This document shows positions 51,968 through 63,761 of a stretch of DNA of 64,000 nt, one piece after another. Position 1 is the stretch's first letter; every line of letters begins with the position of its first letter. Below the pieces are notes generated by a model that had not been told where the DNA came from, made no database searches, and saw only the letters and a list, made by a program, of their open reading frames with translations. The DNA comes from Tsuneonella litorea. Its GTDB lineage: Bacteria; Pseudomonadota; Alphaproteobacteria; Sphingomonadales; Sphingomonadaceae. Made by a program: the position numbers and the translations under genes. The stretch spans positions 248,001 through 312,000 of the forward strand of contig NZ_JAOAMV010000004.1 in assembly GCF_025154015.1 (NCBI RefSeq). The letters are read 5' to 3'.

Positions 51968-53515
51968 TCAGGCCGCCAGCCGGTCCGCCGCAGTCCGTGC
52001 GCGCAGCAGCTTGAGCGCCTCGAAGCCCGAGAGGATCGCCCCTTCCTGCCAGAACGGCACGTAGCTGAGGTGCTCGCCGGCGAAGAACGTGCGCCCCTCG
52101 GGCCTGCAAAGCTCCGGGTAGGCGGTCTGGCGCTGTTCGTCGGTCCACACGCAACCGACCCCGCCGCTGAACCTCGTTTCGTTCCAAGCCACCGTGAGCG
52201 GCCTGGCCAGCAACGCGCCCTTGCCGGGGTGAATCCGCTCGATGACGTCCCGGGAGATCGCGAACCGCTCGGCATGGGTCATGTGCGTGAACGCGACCGC
52301 GGCGGGTCGGTCGTCGTAGGAATAGGCTCCCATCAGGATGCCGGTCGGGCTGTTCCAGTCGCCGCTCGGATACCAGACGAGCGTATTGGGCTCCTCGGTC
52401 CAGGCAAGGCCGCCGTAGATGCCTTGCTCTTCCCAGAAGCGCGGCGCCTGCCATGCAACCTTGGCCGAGGGGGCGTAGAACAGGTTTCCGAGCGCAGCCT
52501 TCTTCGTCGTGCTGAAATCGGTATCGAGCCTGGCAACGTAATTCCCCGGCAGGGTGCACAGGCAATAGTCGGCGGTCACCGGCGCGCCCGACTCCAGCAT
52601 CACGGTGACCCCGTCGCTCGCATTGCGCACGCCGGTGACCGGGGTGTTCAGCCGGACGTGGTCGCTGAGCGATTCGTAGATCGCGTACGCGATCCGGTCC
52701 ATGCCGCCGACCGGCTGGAACATCGGCGCCTGCTGGTCGAAGGTTTCCTCGAACAGCGCGGGCACGCCCCAGGTGCCGTGGTCCATCAGTTCCTCGAGCG
52801 TGAGCGGGTCGAGTTCCTGGCCTGCGTCGGCGTAGCCGCCCGGCACGCGGGCAAAGCCGGACCGGTCCGAACCGCGATAGCTGCCGTCGCCGCGCAGCGC
52901 GCCCCAGTCGGTGAGGTAGGAACGCAACCGCTCCTTATCGGTCGCCGTCAGTTCGGCATCGAGCGCGCCGCGGTCGATCGACTTGGCGAGCAGTTCGGCG
53001 ATGTGCCCGCGCATGTCGTTCACCGCGCGCCGTTGCGGTACGATCTCGCGGCCGGCGTCGACCGCGGCCGAGCGATTGACGTTGACCATCACCTCGAGCG
53101 GGACCTTGAACTCCCGCGCGTAATGGAAAATGCCGCGGTGTTCGGTCGGAAGGCGCGCCGCGCCGGCGTTCATGTAGAGCCCCTGATCGAAGGTGCAGAG
53201 CTGGTCTGCTCGCCCTTCCTGTTCGACGCGCGTCCCGCCGCGGATCGACCACACGCGCCCGCCGATCCGGTCGCGCGCTTCGAGGATGGTCACGCCGTAG
53301 CCGGCCTTGAGAAGCTCGTGACCGGCGGTGAGGCCGGCGATGCCCGCGCCGAGGATGACCACCGACTTGCCCGTGCCGGACCCAGGCGGCAGCTCCGGCA
53401 CGGCGGCGAACGCGGGCGTCGCCGAGAGCAGGCCCAGCGCCCGCATTCCGATGTACGCCGCGCTGTAGCCGCCCGCCCTCCCCATCGCGTGGAGGAACGC
53501 GCGCCGCGAGGTCAC
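51968..53515 (-). CDS. Exported flavin amine oxidase
   Basis: A GTG overlapping the RidA-like gene stop gives 515 residues with a twin-arginine signal (SRRAFLHAMGRAGG) for export of a folded flavoprotein. FAD binding is seen as VVILGAGIAGLTAGHELLKA with ILEARDRIGGRVW, and the C-terminal FAD segment as GRTFFAGEHLSYVPFWQEGA. It belongs to the monoamine/L-amino-acid oxidase family and should release an imine and hydrogen peroxide in the periplasm. Coupling with a RidA protein and divergence from katG fit removal of both by-products. Confidence 0.88.
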   Translation of the reverse strand: MTSRRAFLHAMGRAGGYSAAYIGMRALGLLSATPAFAAVPELPPGSGTGKSVVILGAGIAGLTAGHELLKAGYGVTILEARDRIGGRVWSIRGGTRVEQEGRADQLCTFDQGLYMNAGAARLPTEHRGIFHYAREFKVPLEVMVNVNRSAAVDAGREIVPQRRAVNDMRGHIAELLAKSIDRGALDAELTATDKERLRSYLTDWGALRGDGSYRGSDRSGFARVPGGYADAGQELDPLTLEELMDHGTWGVPALFEETFDQQAPMFQPVGGMDRIAYAIYESLSDHVRLNTPVTGVRNASDGVTVMLESGAPVTADYCLCTLPGNYVARLDTDFSTTKKAALGNLFYAPSAKVAWQAPRFWEEQGIYGGLAWTEEPNTLVWYPSGDWNSPTGILMGAYSYDDRPAAVAFTHMTHAERFAISRDVIERIHPGKGALLARPLTVAWNETRFSGGVGCVWTDEQRQTAYPELCRPEGRTFFAGEHLSYVPFWQEGAILSGFEALKLLRARTAADRLAA

Positions 53516-54015
53516 CGGTCCATCACCTTCGCGGCCTGCACCTCGATTTCGACGAGAAACTGCGGCGCGGCGAGCGCCGCGACCTGCACGGTGACCCGGG
53601 CCGGCTTGTTGGGTTGCCCGGCGGTGCCGAACATCTCGCGGTAGGCCTTCATCATTCCGCCGAAGTCCATCCTGTCGGAACCCGGCGGCGCGACGAGATA
53701 GACCCGCATCATCACCACGTCCTCCGGCCCCATACCCTGCGCGGCGAGACCGGCGGCGAGCTTCCGGAGGACCGAGCGGGTCTGCACCTCGGTATCGCCA
53801 TAGCGTTCGACGCTGCCTTCCGGCGCGGAGGGATCGGCTTCCGACGCCAGCGCGCCGCTCAGGTTGACGACCGTCGCGCCTGGGGGGATCGTCACGCTCG
53901 CCGCGATCGGCGACCCTTCCGGTCCGGCCCGCGTGACCTGGGCCATGGCCGGGAGCGACCACAGCGCCGCTGCCGCGCCGACGACCAGAATGAAACCACG
54001 AATTGCCTGCTGCAT
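53512..54015 (-). CDS. Exported RidA-family protein
   Basis: This is 167 residues with a Sec signal (IRGFILVVGAAAALWSLPAMA, about residues 5-25). The RidA/YjgF domain follows: VVNLSGALASEADPSA, TRSVLRKLAAGLAAQGMGPE, VVMMRVYLVAP, and a C-terminal RVTVQVAALAAPQFLVEIEV where the usual substrate-binding Arg would lie near the start of that segment. RidA proteins hydrolyse reactive imines and enamines. Export and coupling to an amine oxidase suggest it acts on that enzyme's product. Confidence 0.82.
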   Translation of the reverse strand: MQQAIRGFILVVGAAAALWSLPAMAQVTRAGPEGSPIAASVTIPPGATVVNLSGALASEADPSAPEGSVERYGDTEVQTRSVLRKLAAGLAAQGMGPEDVVMMRVYLVAPPGSDRMDFGGMMKAYREMFGTAGQPNKPARVTVQVAALAAPQFLVEIEVQAAKVMDR

Positions 54016-54233
54016 GAACGCCCCCCGAGTCCCCGCGGGACGAAGGCTCTCATGGATTGCTGCAAAGCACAACAGACCATCCATCCCGGCGCGGCCCCGG
54101 CTATTGCCGCTGATCGCCTCACTCGCTCAAACCGCTCTGATTGATTTAATCGCTCAACCTTATCGAGTGATCGCGTTTCCCGCACGCGCGCCCGATTGCT
54201 AGGGTTGCGCGGTCATCTTCGCGCGCCATGTGA

Positions 54234-56498
<2,265 letters not shown>

Positions 56499-56518
56499 GG
56501 CGCGAGCCTTCGAGCAGG

Positions 56519-56552
56519 GGCTCCCGGCAGCATGGCTGTCGGGGGCTCTTTT
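56519..56552 (+). terminator. Intrinsic terminator after katG
   Basis: GGCTCCCGGCAG pairs with CTGTCGGGGGCT (three wobble pairs) around CATGG and is followed by CTTTT, about 20 bases after the katG stop. Confidence 0.7.
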
Positions 56553-56698
56553 CGTTTCGCTCGCCGACGGGCGAACCGGGCGATTGCGACGCGCGGTGGC
56601 CTGGCCGAGTCGAAGCGATGCCTGGCGGGTTGCCCTGCGGCGCCGGCGTGTTCATGGTGCAGCGGGATACGGGATCGCAGGCGACGGGTCGGGACGAC

Positions 56699-57466
56699 GT
56701 GGCTTCCAGAACGAATTGGACGATCGCGATCGCCGCGCTGGCCGCCGCGCCGCCGGCGGTGGCGCAAATAGCGAGCGACCCGCTCGCGGCCACCCGTCCG
56801 TCAGCCGATGCGTCGGTCGCTGCGGATTGCGCGGCCCCACCGGTCCCATTCGTCATGCCGACCACCGGCGCCGTTTTCACCCTGCCGCCCGACCCGGTAG
56901 CGGCGGAGGGCTGCGCACCCTCGCTCCCGCCCCCGCCGCAAAGACCGCCTGCGCCGAGCCTGTTCGACATGGTCGCGATGCCGATCGGGACCAGCGCGCC
57001 TGCGCGCAAGTGGGACGCCGTCCGCCTGGGCAGCCTGGCCGGACAGGCGGGGCCGTGGGACGAACTGGTCGCCGAAGTCATGCGGCTGCCCGCGGCGGAT
57101 CCCGTGCGCATGGTCAATCGGTGGGTCAACTGGCACGTCCGTTACCGCGACGATCCGGCGGGCGACGAGTGGGCGCCGGCCGCGGTCACGCTCCGCCGGG
57201 GCTTCGGCGACTGCGAGGACTACGCGCTCGCCAAGATGGCGTTGTTGCAGGCCCTCGGCGTGCCGTCAGACGACATGTACCTCGTCCTCCTGCGCGACGG
57301 GCGCCAGGCGCAGCACGCGGTCCTCGCGGTCAACCGCCAGGGCCGGCTGTTCGTGCTCGACGACCGTACCGACCGGGTCCTGCCGGCCGAGGCGATCGCC
57401 GACTACACGCCGATCCTCAGCTTCTCGGGATCGTTCGCGTGGACCTACGGCGCGCGGGGCGGCTGA
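56699..57466 (+). CDS. Exported transglutaminase-like cysteine peptidase (BTLCP)
   Basis: A GTG at 56699 gives 255 residues (an ATG at 56654 adds 15). The signal sequence TIAIAALAAAPPAVAQIA is followed by a Pro/Ala-rich linker and the BTLCP domain. The catalytic Cys is in RRGFGDCEDYALAKMALLQA, His in GRQAQHAVLAVN and Asp in LFVLDDRTDRVL. Homologues cleave periplasmic or surface proteins and are linked to adhesion control (LapG-like). The partner membrane protein (LapD-like) is not in view. Confidence 0.85.
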   Translation: MASRTNWTIAIAALAAAPPAVAQIASDPLAATRPSADASVAADCAAPPVPFVMPTTGAVFTLPPDPVAAEGCAPSLPPPPQRPPAPSLFDMVAMPIGTSAPARKWDAVRLGSLAGQAGPWDELVAEVMRLPAADPVRMVNRWVNWHVRYRDDPAGDEWAPAAVTLRRGFGDCEDYALAKMALLQALGVPSDDMYLVLLRDGRQAQHAVLAVNRQGRLFVLDDRTDRVLPAEAIADYTPILSFSGSFAWTYGARGG

Positions 57467-57493
57467 CCCGCCGTTCCGCCCTGGCCCGCGCGA

Positions 57494-58072
57494 TCAGCGC
57501 GCGCGCCTGAGCACGATGTAGAGCGCCCCGTCGCCCCCGTGCCGGGGATGCGCCTTGCGGATCGCGGCGATCGCGGGGGCGTGGCGCGACGCGGCGAGCC
57601 AGTCGAGGACCTTGGCGCGGATCGCGCCGCGGCGACCCGCGCGGTCGGCGTGTTCGACCGGGCGGGACCTGCCGGCGATCAGCAGCACGACGCGGGCGTC
57701 CATCGCGCGCGCCTGCGCGATCCCGTCCATCAATCGGGTGTACGCGGTGTCGAGCGTGTGCCCGTGCAGGTCGAGCGTGAGGTCGGGCTCGATCGCCCCG
57801 GCGCGAAAGCGGCGGTCCCAGTGCGAATCCAGCGTGGCGGGCGCACGCTCGGGCTGGCTCTTGGGCGGCGCGGTCCGCGGAGCCGCCGCGCTCGCCTTTC
57901 GCGGCTGCGGCCAGGGCGCTGCCGGCGGCTTCGAAGACGCGCTCGGAGCGGCCGGAGGCGGCGCGGCAATGGCCGCGGTCGGCCCGCGCACGGGGCGCAG
58001 CGGCGCGACGGTCGCGGCCACCCGCGCCCAGGCGTCCGCTTCTTCGGCGCTCAGTCCCCGCGGCGGTTTCAC
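57494..58072 (-). CDS. Smr-domain protein
   Basis: A GTG overlapping the mltA stop gives 192 residues. The first 90 are a Pro/Ala-rich linker; the C-terminal half is an Smr domain: LTLDLHGHTLDTAYTRLMDG with the DLHG motif and RVVLLIAGRSRP, ending HGGDGALYIVLRR. Smr domains are nucleases acting on mRNA or branched DNA, but the MutS2 part is absent. It is cytoplasmic and follows mltA in one operon. Confidence 0.85.
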   Translation of the reverse strand: MKPPRGLSAEEADAWARVAATVAPLRPVRGPTAAIAAPPPAAPSASSKPPAAPWPQPRKASAAAPRTAPPKSQPERAPATLDSHWDRRFRAGAIEPDLTLDLHGHTLDTAYTRLMDGIAQARAMDARVVLLIAGRSRPVEHADRAGRRGAIRAKVLDWLAASRHAPAIAAIRKAHPRHGGDGALYIVLRRAR

Positions 58073-59262
58073 TGTGCCTTCAGGCGCGCGACCGTCCCCT
58101 TGGGCAGCAGCAGCAGCGCCTGCCCGCGCGCGCTCATCCCGCCTGCGATCGCGCGCGCGTCTTCGCCCGCGCCCCAGAAGGTGTCGAAGCGGTTGGGCCC
58201 CTTGATCGCGCCGCCGGTATCCTGCGCGATCCACAGGCCCGATGCCTCGTTCCGGTCCATCCGCAGCCAGACCGGCGCGCCGAGCGGCACGAAGGCGGGA
58301 TCGGCCGCGACCGAGCTTTCGCGCCGCACCGGCACGCCGAGCGCGCCCAGCGGGCCGTCGCCGGTCAGCTCCTTGAAGAAGACCCAGCTCTTGTTCTCGT
58401 TCATGATCGCCCGTCCCGCGTCGGGATTGGCGCGCAGGTAGGCCATGATCCCCTGCATCGAGGTGGGATAGGGCGTGCCCTCGCCGATCAGCCCGCGTTC
58501 GCGCATCAGCTTGCCGATGCCGACGTATTCGCGGCCGTTCTGCCCGGCATAGCCGATGCGCATCACCCGCCCTTCCGGATCGCGCAGCCGCCCCGAGCCC
58601 TGGATCTGGAGGAAGAAGAACTCGACCGGGTCGGCCGCCCAGGCGATCTCGAGCCCGCGGTTCGCGAGCGCGCCGGCCTCGATCTCGCCGCGCTCGTAAT
58701 AAGGCACGAGGCGGCCCGCCGCGTCGCGCCGGCCGAGCTGCTGCCGGCCGGTCCGCTCGTGCTCGGGCGTTTCCTCCCACCAGCCTCGTTCGAGTTCGGG
58801 CGGCAGGCCGTAGACCGGCACGTCGTAGCCCACCCGCCGCGTGCGGCTGCCGGCGATCTCGGGCTCGTAGTAGCCGGTCGCGAACGCCGAACCGTCGCCC
58901 ACGCGGGCGGTTTCGAAATACCGGTCGAAGAAGGCGAGCGCGTCGCCCGCGGTGCCCCCGCCGCCCCATCCGCGCGCGGCGGTGCAGGCGGTTTCCCACT
59001 GGCTGCCGCTGGTCAGCCCGCTCGCATCGCTGCGCGCGAGCAGCCGGGGGCACGATTCGCGGAACGAGGCGAGCGCCGCGCCGGCATCGGCGGCGGTAAT
59101 GCCGAGCGAGGCGACCGACGGACCGGCCACCAGCCCAGCGCCGAGCGCGTTGGCGGCGACCGGCGCCGGGGCGGGTGTCGGCAGGCCGCTCTCGGGGACC
59201 ATCCGGCACCCGGCCAGCGCGGTTGCGAGGGAAATGGCGACCAGGGTGGAGCGCAACTGCAT
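58069..59262 (-). CDS. mltA: Murein transglycosylase A
   Basis: This is a 397-residue lytic transglycosylase that cleaves peptidoglycan glycan strands with formation of anhydro ends. The signal ends in a lipobox-like ALAGC near residue 18, so it is probably a lipoprotein. LWIAQDTGGAIKGPNRFDTF near the C terminus holds the catalytic Asp of the 3D domain, and RVMRIGYAGQNGREYVGIGK is another family mark. It is followed by the Smr gene with a GTGA overlap. Confidence 0.92.
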   Translation of the reverse strand: MQLRSTLVAISLATALAGCRMVPESGLPTPAPAPVAANALGAGLVAGPSVASLGITAADAGAALASFRESCPRLLARSDASGLTSGSQWETACTAARGWGGGGTAGDALAFFDRYFETARVGDGSAFATGYYEPEIAGSRTRRVGYDVPVYGLPPELERGWWEETPEHERTGRQQLGRRDAAGRLVPYYERGEIEAGALANRGLEIAWAADPVEFFFLQIQGSGRLRDPEGRVMRIGYAGQNGREYVGIGKLMRERGLIGEGTPYPTSMQGIMAYLRANPDAGRAIMNENKSWVFFKELTGDGPLGALGVPVRRESSVAADPAFVPLGAPVWLRMDRNEASGLWIAQDTGGAIKGPNRFDTFWGAGEDARAIAGGMSARGQALLLLPKGTVARLKAQ

Positions 59263-59348
59263 CGCCCGATGCTTACCGCGGCGGCGGGAAAATCCAACTC
59301 ATTCCGCCCCCTCCTGCCCCGAAAGACGGGTCAGGGCGAACGCGCCGC

Positions 59349-59999
59349 TCAGCCTTCGTCGGTTTCGTCGAGCAGCCAGTGCGGATCGGCTTCGCGCACG
59401 TCGCGCTTGAAGGTCCACAGGTCGCGCGCCTCGATCGCGTCGTCGAGCGAACCGGCGACAACGGCGCCGTCCCTGTCGCGCGTTACCGCGGCGATGTCGG
59501 CGACGAAGCGCACCCGCACCCGCGCGGTCCTGCCGACGAGCTCGGCCATGTCGATCGTCGCGTCCTCGATCCGCACGAGGCGGTTGTCGAGCGTCTCGCC
59601 CGCTTCCGCGCGCGCGGCGATCGCGGCATCGAACCCGGCGTAGACGTCCGCGTCGCACAGTTCCTTCAGCGTTTCGCGGTCGCCCTGCCAGAACGCCTCG
59701 AGGATCATCGCGTAGGCGGCCTTGGCGCCCTCGACGAACGCGGTCACGTCGAACCGGCGATCGGCCGCGGCGATCTCGCGCACGCCGCGTTCGACCGCGG
59801 GCACCGCCCCTTCGAGGGCGGCCGGGCGCACGACATGCGCGGGCCGCGGCTGCAGCGCCGCCGGGGGCACCGCATCGGGACGCTCGAACCGGCTCGGCTC
59901 GGGCTGCTCCTCGTGCTCCGCGCGGCGGCCGAGCACCGAATAGAGGCGCAGGCCGAGAAATGCCGCGATCATGGCGAGGATGACGATCTGGAGTATCAC
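59349..59999 (-). CDS. Tim44/TimA-family adaptor protein
   Basis: A GTG at 59999 gives 216 residues with an N-terminal membrane anchor (ILQIVILAMIAAFLGLRLYS). The Tim44-like domain follows: AYAMILEAFWQGDRETLKEL, DNRLVRIEDATIDMAEL and a final DLWTFKRDVREADPHWLL. Alphaproteobacterial TimA is related to the mitochondrial import motor adaptor, but its bacterial role is unclear. It is encoded upstream of mltA on the same strand and divergent from secB, which also concerns protein export. Confidence 0.88.
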   Translation of the reverse strand: MILQIVILAMIAAFLGLRLYSVLGRRAEHEEQPEPSRFERPDAVPPAALQPRPAHVVRPAALEGAVPAVERGVREIAAADRRFDVTAFVEGAKAAYAMILEAFWQGDRETLKELCDADVYAGFDAAIAARAEAGETLDNRLVRIEDATIDMAELVGRTARVRVRFVADIAAVTRDRDGAVVAGSLDDAIEARDLWTFKRDVREADPHWLLDETDEG

Positions 60000-60226
60000 C
60001 TGGTCAGTCCGTTTCTGCGTTTCGAGGGCGGTCCGGCCTTGGCACCTGCCGTCACCCATCTTCTGATGGTGCCCTAGATAGGGACGAATTACAAACGAAC
60101 AACGCACGAGGCGGGCATTCGGGTGCGGCGTTGCGGCAGGTCGCGCACGGTGCTAGGCGCGCCCTCGATTTACCCGGCGGACCCCGCTTGGCGGCCCGCT
60201 TCCAACCAGCAGGACACCCGATCATC

Positions 60227-60766
60227 ATGGCCGACGAAGCCGACGTTCTCACCGACCTCAACATGGATCCCGAAGCACTGGGCAACGGCGCCGACAACCA
60301 GCCGGTTGCGGGGATCATCTCGCAATACGTCAAGGACCTGTCGGTCGAGAATCCGAATGCCCCGGCCTGCTTCCAGTGGCAGAGCGCGCCGAATATCGAC
60401 CTGCAGTTCAACATCGCCGCCGAGCCGGTGAGCGAGGAAGTCAGCGAGGTCGAACTCAAGATCAAGCTGACCGCCAAGGCCGACGAGGGCGACCTCTATC
60501 TGGTCGAGCTGGCCTATTGCGGCCTCATCGGGATGCGCAACCTGCCCGACGAGCACGCCCACGCGTTCCTCTATGCCGAGGCGCCGCGGATCCTGTTCCC
60601 GTTCGCCCGCCGGGTGATCGCCGACGCGACCCGCGACCTCGGCTTCCAGCCGATGATGATCGACCCGATCGACTTCAACGGCCTCTACCTGCAGCAGCTC
60701 CAGCGCAAGGCCGAGGAAGAGGCCGCGGCCGCCGGCCGGACCCCGCCGCCGTCGGGCGAGGCCTGA
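60227..60766 (+). CDS. secB: Protein-export chaperone SecB
   Basis: This 179-residue chaperone keeps precursor proteins unfolded for the Sec pathway. ISQYVKDLSVENPNAPACFQ, the beta region YLVELAYCGLIGMRNLPDEH, LFPFARRVIADATRDLGFQP and MIDPIDFNGLYLQQL are family signatures. ATG at 60227 gives the usual length for alphaproteobacteria, with an acidic N terminus and an Ala/Glu-rich tail. It is followed 42 bases later by murJ. Confidence 0.95.
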   Translation: MADEADVLTDLNMDPEALGNGADNQPVAGIISQYVKDLSVENPNAPACFQWQSAPNIDLQFNIAAEPVSEEVSEVELKIKLTAKADEGDLYLVELAYCGLIGMRNLPDEHAHAFLYAEAPRILFPFARRVIADATRDLGFQPMMIDPIDFNGLYLQQLQRKAEEEAAAAGRTPPPSGEA

Positions 60767-60808
60767 TCGCCTAGAGCCCGGCGGCTCCGCCGGCCCGGAT
60801 AAGCCGCG

Positions 60809-62416
60809 ATGAGCAACCTCGTCCGCAACGTCGGGACGATCGGCTCGCTGACCGCGCTTTCGCGGGTTTTCGGTTTCGTGCGCGACATGCTGCTCGCCCG
60901 CGTGCTCGGCGCGGGCCTCGCGGCGGACGCCTGGCAGCTCGCCTTCACCCTGCCCAACACCTTCCGCCGGCTGTTCGCCGAGGGCGCGTTCAGCGTCGCA
61001 TTCGTGCCGATGTACACCCGCCGGCTGCACCGCAGCGAGGAAGACGGCGGCGGCGAGGCGGGCGCCGACGCCTTCGCGGGCGACGTGCTGTCGGTCTTCG
61101 TCTGGGTGCTGCTCGGCTTCAGCGCGATCTGCATGATCGCGATGCCGTGGATCGTCTGGCTGCTCGCACGCGAGTACCAGGACGTGCCGGGCAAGTTCGA
61201 GCTGTCGGTCCTGCTGAGCCGGATGACGTTTCCCTATCTCGGGCTGGTCAGCCTGGTGGCGATGCTGTCGGGGCTGCTCAACGCGCGCAGCCGCTTTGCG
61301 CCCGGCGCATTCGTACCGGTATTTCTCAACCTGGTGATGATCGCCGGCATCGGGATCGGATGGTACCTGCGCGGCGCCGACGGCAGCGACACGGTGGTCG
61401 CCTGGGCACTGGCGATATCGCTGACGGTATCGGGCATGGTGCAACTGGCGTTCATGTGGTGGGCGGCGCGCCGCGCGGGGGTCCGGCTGAAGATCACCGC
61501 CCCCCGCTTCACGCCCGAAGTGAAGCGGCTGGGCATGCTGATCCTGCCCGCCACGTTCGGGGCGGGAATCTACCAGATCAGCCAGCTCGTCGACACCTTC
61601 TTCGCGACCAGCCTGCCGCAGGGCTCGCTGACGCTGCTCAAGCTTGCCGACCGGCTGAACCAGATGCCGCTCGGCATCTTCGGCATCGCGCTGGGCACCG
61701 CGATCCTGCCGATGCTCGCGCGGCACATCCAGTCGGGCGACAAGCGCGAGGCGCAGCGGCTGCAGGGCAACGCGGTCGAGGTCGGCACGCTCCTGACCCT
61801 GCCCGCCGCGGTCGCGCTCGGCATCTGCGCGCCGGCGTTCGTCACCGCGTTCTTCGTCGGCGGCAAGATGACGCCCGAGAGCGGGGCGATCATGGCCGAC
61901 ATCGTCCTCGCGCTGGTCTGCGGGCTGCCCGCCTACGTGCTGGTCAAGGTGTTCCAGCCGGCCTTCTTCAGTCGCGAGGACACCCGCACGCCGGTGTTCG
62001 TCGCCGCCGGCGCGCTGGCGGTGAACGTGGCGCTCAACTTCTACGTCGTGCCGCGCTACGGGATCGTCGGCCTCGCCGCGGCGACCGCGATCACCGCGAC
62101 GCTCAACGTGCTGACGCTCTACACCATCCTCCAGGCGCGCGGCTGGTTCCACTTTACCGCCAGGCTCGCCGGGCGGATCGCGCGCCAATTGGTCGCGACC
62201 GCGGCGATGGGAGCATTCCTGTGGTGGCTGATGCCGCTGATGGCCGACCGCTATGGCGGCAACGTCATCGAGCGGGTCTGGTCGCTGGGCGTGCTGGTGC
62301 TGGGCGGAATGGCGGTGTTCTTCGCGATCGCGTTTGCAGTCGGCGCGCTCGACAAGGACCTTGTCGCGCAGGTCACCCGCCGGCGCGCGGCCAAGCCTGT
62401 CGATCTTGCCGAATAG
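60809..62416 (+). CDS. murJ: Lipid II flippase MurJ
   Basis: This is 535 residues with about fourteen membrane helices. NVGTIGSLTALSRVFGFVRD at the start, LPNTFRRLFAEGAFSVAFVP and LLSRMTFPYLGLVSLVAMLS match MurJ/MviN, which flips lipid II across the inner membrane for peptidoglycan synthesis. Length and motifs are normal. It is the third gene group of this window devoted to the cell wall. Confidence 0.95.
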   Translation: MSNLVRNVGTIGSLTALSRVFGFVRDMLLARVLGAGLAADAWQLAFTLPNTFRRLFAEGAFSVAFVPMYTRRLHRSEEDGGGEAGADAFAGDVLSVFVWVLLGFSAICMIAMPWIVWLLAREYQDVPGKFELSVLLSRMTFPYLGLVSLVAMLSGLLNARSRFAPGAFVPVFLNLVMIAGIGIGWYLRGADGSDTVVAWALAISLTVSGMVQLAFMWWAARRAGVRLKITAPRFTPEVKRLGMLILPATFGAGIYQISQLVDTFFATSLPQGSLTLLKLADRLNQMPLGIFGIALGTAILPMLARHIQSGDKREAQRLQGNAVEVGTLLTLPAAVALGICAPAFVTAFFVGGKMTPESGAIMADIVLALVCGLPAYVLVKVFQPAFFSREDTRTPVFVAAGALAVNVALNFYVVPRYGIVGLAAATAITATLNVLTLYTILQARGWFHFTARLAGRIARQLVATAAMGAFLWWLMPLMADRYGGNVIERVWSLGVLVLGGMAVFFAIAFAVGALDKDLVAQVTRRRAAKPVDLAE

Positions 62417-62593
62417 GCGGTTTCGGTATAGCCCGGCGCGCGATGAAGCCCCTCGCCGCACCTCCGATGTCAGCGCCGCTCCGCTTCGCGGTGCGCGGCC
62501 GGGCGGCCTGGCGATGGCTCGGCCGCTAGATCCCCGGCCAGCGTCCGGCATCACCGGACATCTTCACGACATATCGACATTAAGGACATCGCC

Positions 62594-63610
62594 ATGCGCC
62601 CCGCTCCCATGAGGGTGGTCTCCGGCATCCAGCCGACCGGCAACCTCCACCTCGGCAACTATCTCGGCGCGATCCGCAACTGGGTGCGGATGCAGGACGA
62701 AATGGAAGACGGGGCGCAGTGCCTGTTCTTCCTCGCCGACCTGCACGCGATCAGTCAGCCGCACGATCCGGCCGAACTGAAGCGCGGCACGCTCGAGATG
62801 GCCGCCGCGCTGGTCGCGTGCGGAATCGATCCCAATCGGTCGATCCTGTTCAACCAGGCGCAGGTCCCCGCCCATGCCGAGCTCCAGTGGCTGCTCGCAG
62901 GCACCGCCCGCATGGGCTGGCTGAACCGGATGACGCAGTGGAAGGACAAGGCGGGCAAGAATCGCGAGGGCCAGTCGGTCGCGCTGTTCACCTATCCCGT
63001 GCTCCAGGCCGCCGACGTGCTGCTCTACCAGGCGTCCCACGTTCCGGTGGGCGAGGACCAGAAGCAGCATCTCGAGCTGGCCCGCGACATCGCGCAGAAG
63101 TTCAACAATGACTTCGGCGAGACGTTCACCCTGCCCGAACCGATCGTCCCCCCGCAGGCGGCGCGGATCATGAGCCTGCGTGACGGATCGGCCAAGATGA
63201 GCAAGTCCGACGCCAGCGACATGGCGCGCATCAACCTCGCCGACGACGCCGACCTCGTCATGCAGAAGGTGAAGAAGGCGAAGACCGATCCCGAGCCGCT
63301 GCCCTCGGAGGTCGCCGGCCTCGCGGACAGGGCCGAGGCGCTGAACCTCGTGACGATCTACGCCGCGCTGGCGAACGAGAGCGCGGACGCCGTGCTCGCG
63401 CGGTTCGGCGGACAGGGTTTCGGCGCGTTCAAGCCCGCGCTGGGCGAACTGCTCGTCGAAACGCTGCGACCGATCTCGACACGGTTCACCGAACTGCTCG
63501 ACGACCGCGAGGCGCTCGACGCGATCCTCGCGAAGGGGGCGGCACGGGCGCGCGAGATCGGCCGGCCGACGCTCGACGCGGCCTACGCGGCGCTGGGATT
63601 GATCCGCTAG
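62594..63610 (+). CDS. trpS: Tryptophanyl-tRNA synthetase
   Basis: This 338-residue class I synthetase charges tRNA-Trp. The HIGH-like motif is seen in [16 protein letters not shown] and the KMSKS motif in [33 protein letters not shown] is also typical. ATG at 62594 is the family start. It follows murJ after 177 bases and may have its own promoter. Confidence 0.97.
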   Translation: MRPAPMRVVSGIQPTGNLHLGNYLGAIRNWVRMQDEMEDGAQCLFFLADLHAISQPHDPAELKRGTLEMAAALVACGIDPNRSILFNQAQVPAHAELQWLLAGTARMGWLNRMTQWKDKAGKNREGQSVALFTYPVLQAADVLLYQASHVPVGEDQKQHLELARDIAQKFNNDFGETFTLPEPIVPPQAARIMSLRDGSAKMSKSDASDMARINLADDADLVMQKVKKAKTDPEPLPSEVAGLADRAEALNLVTIYAALANESADAVLARFGGQGFGAFKPALGELLVETLRPISTRFTELLDDREALDAILAKGAARAREIGRPTLDAAYAALGLIR

Positions 63611-63761
63611 CGCCGCGATTTGGCATAACTATTGCTAAGCCGTTCATTCAAACTCGGTTCACCGCGGATACTTTACACCCTGCCGCATCGATGACAGCTT
63701 GCGCGCTTCCCGGACTGCCGGAGCCGCGCCGCTGCGAAGGCAACATCAAAGGGTTTCGCAC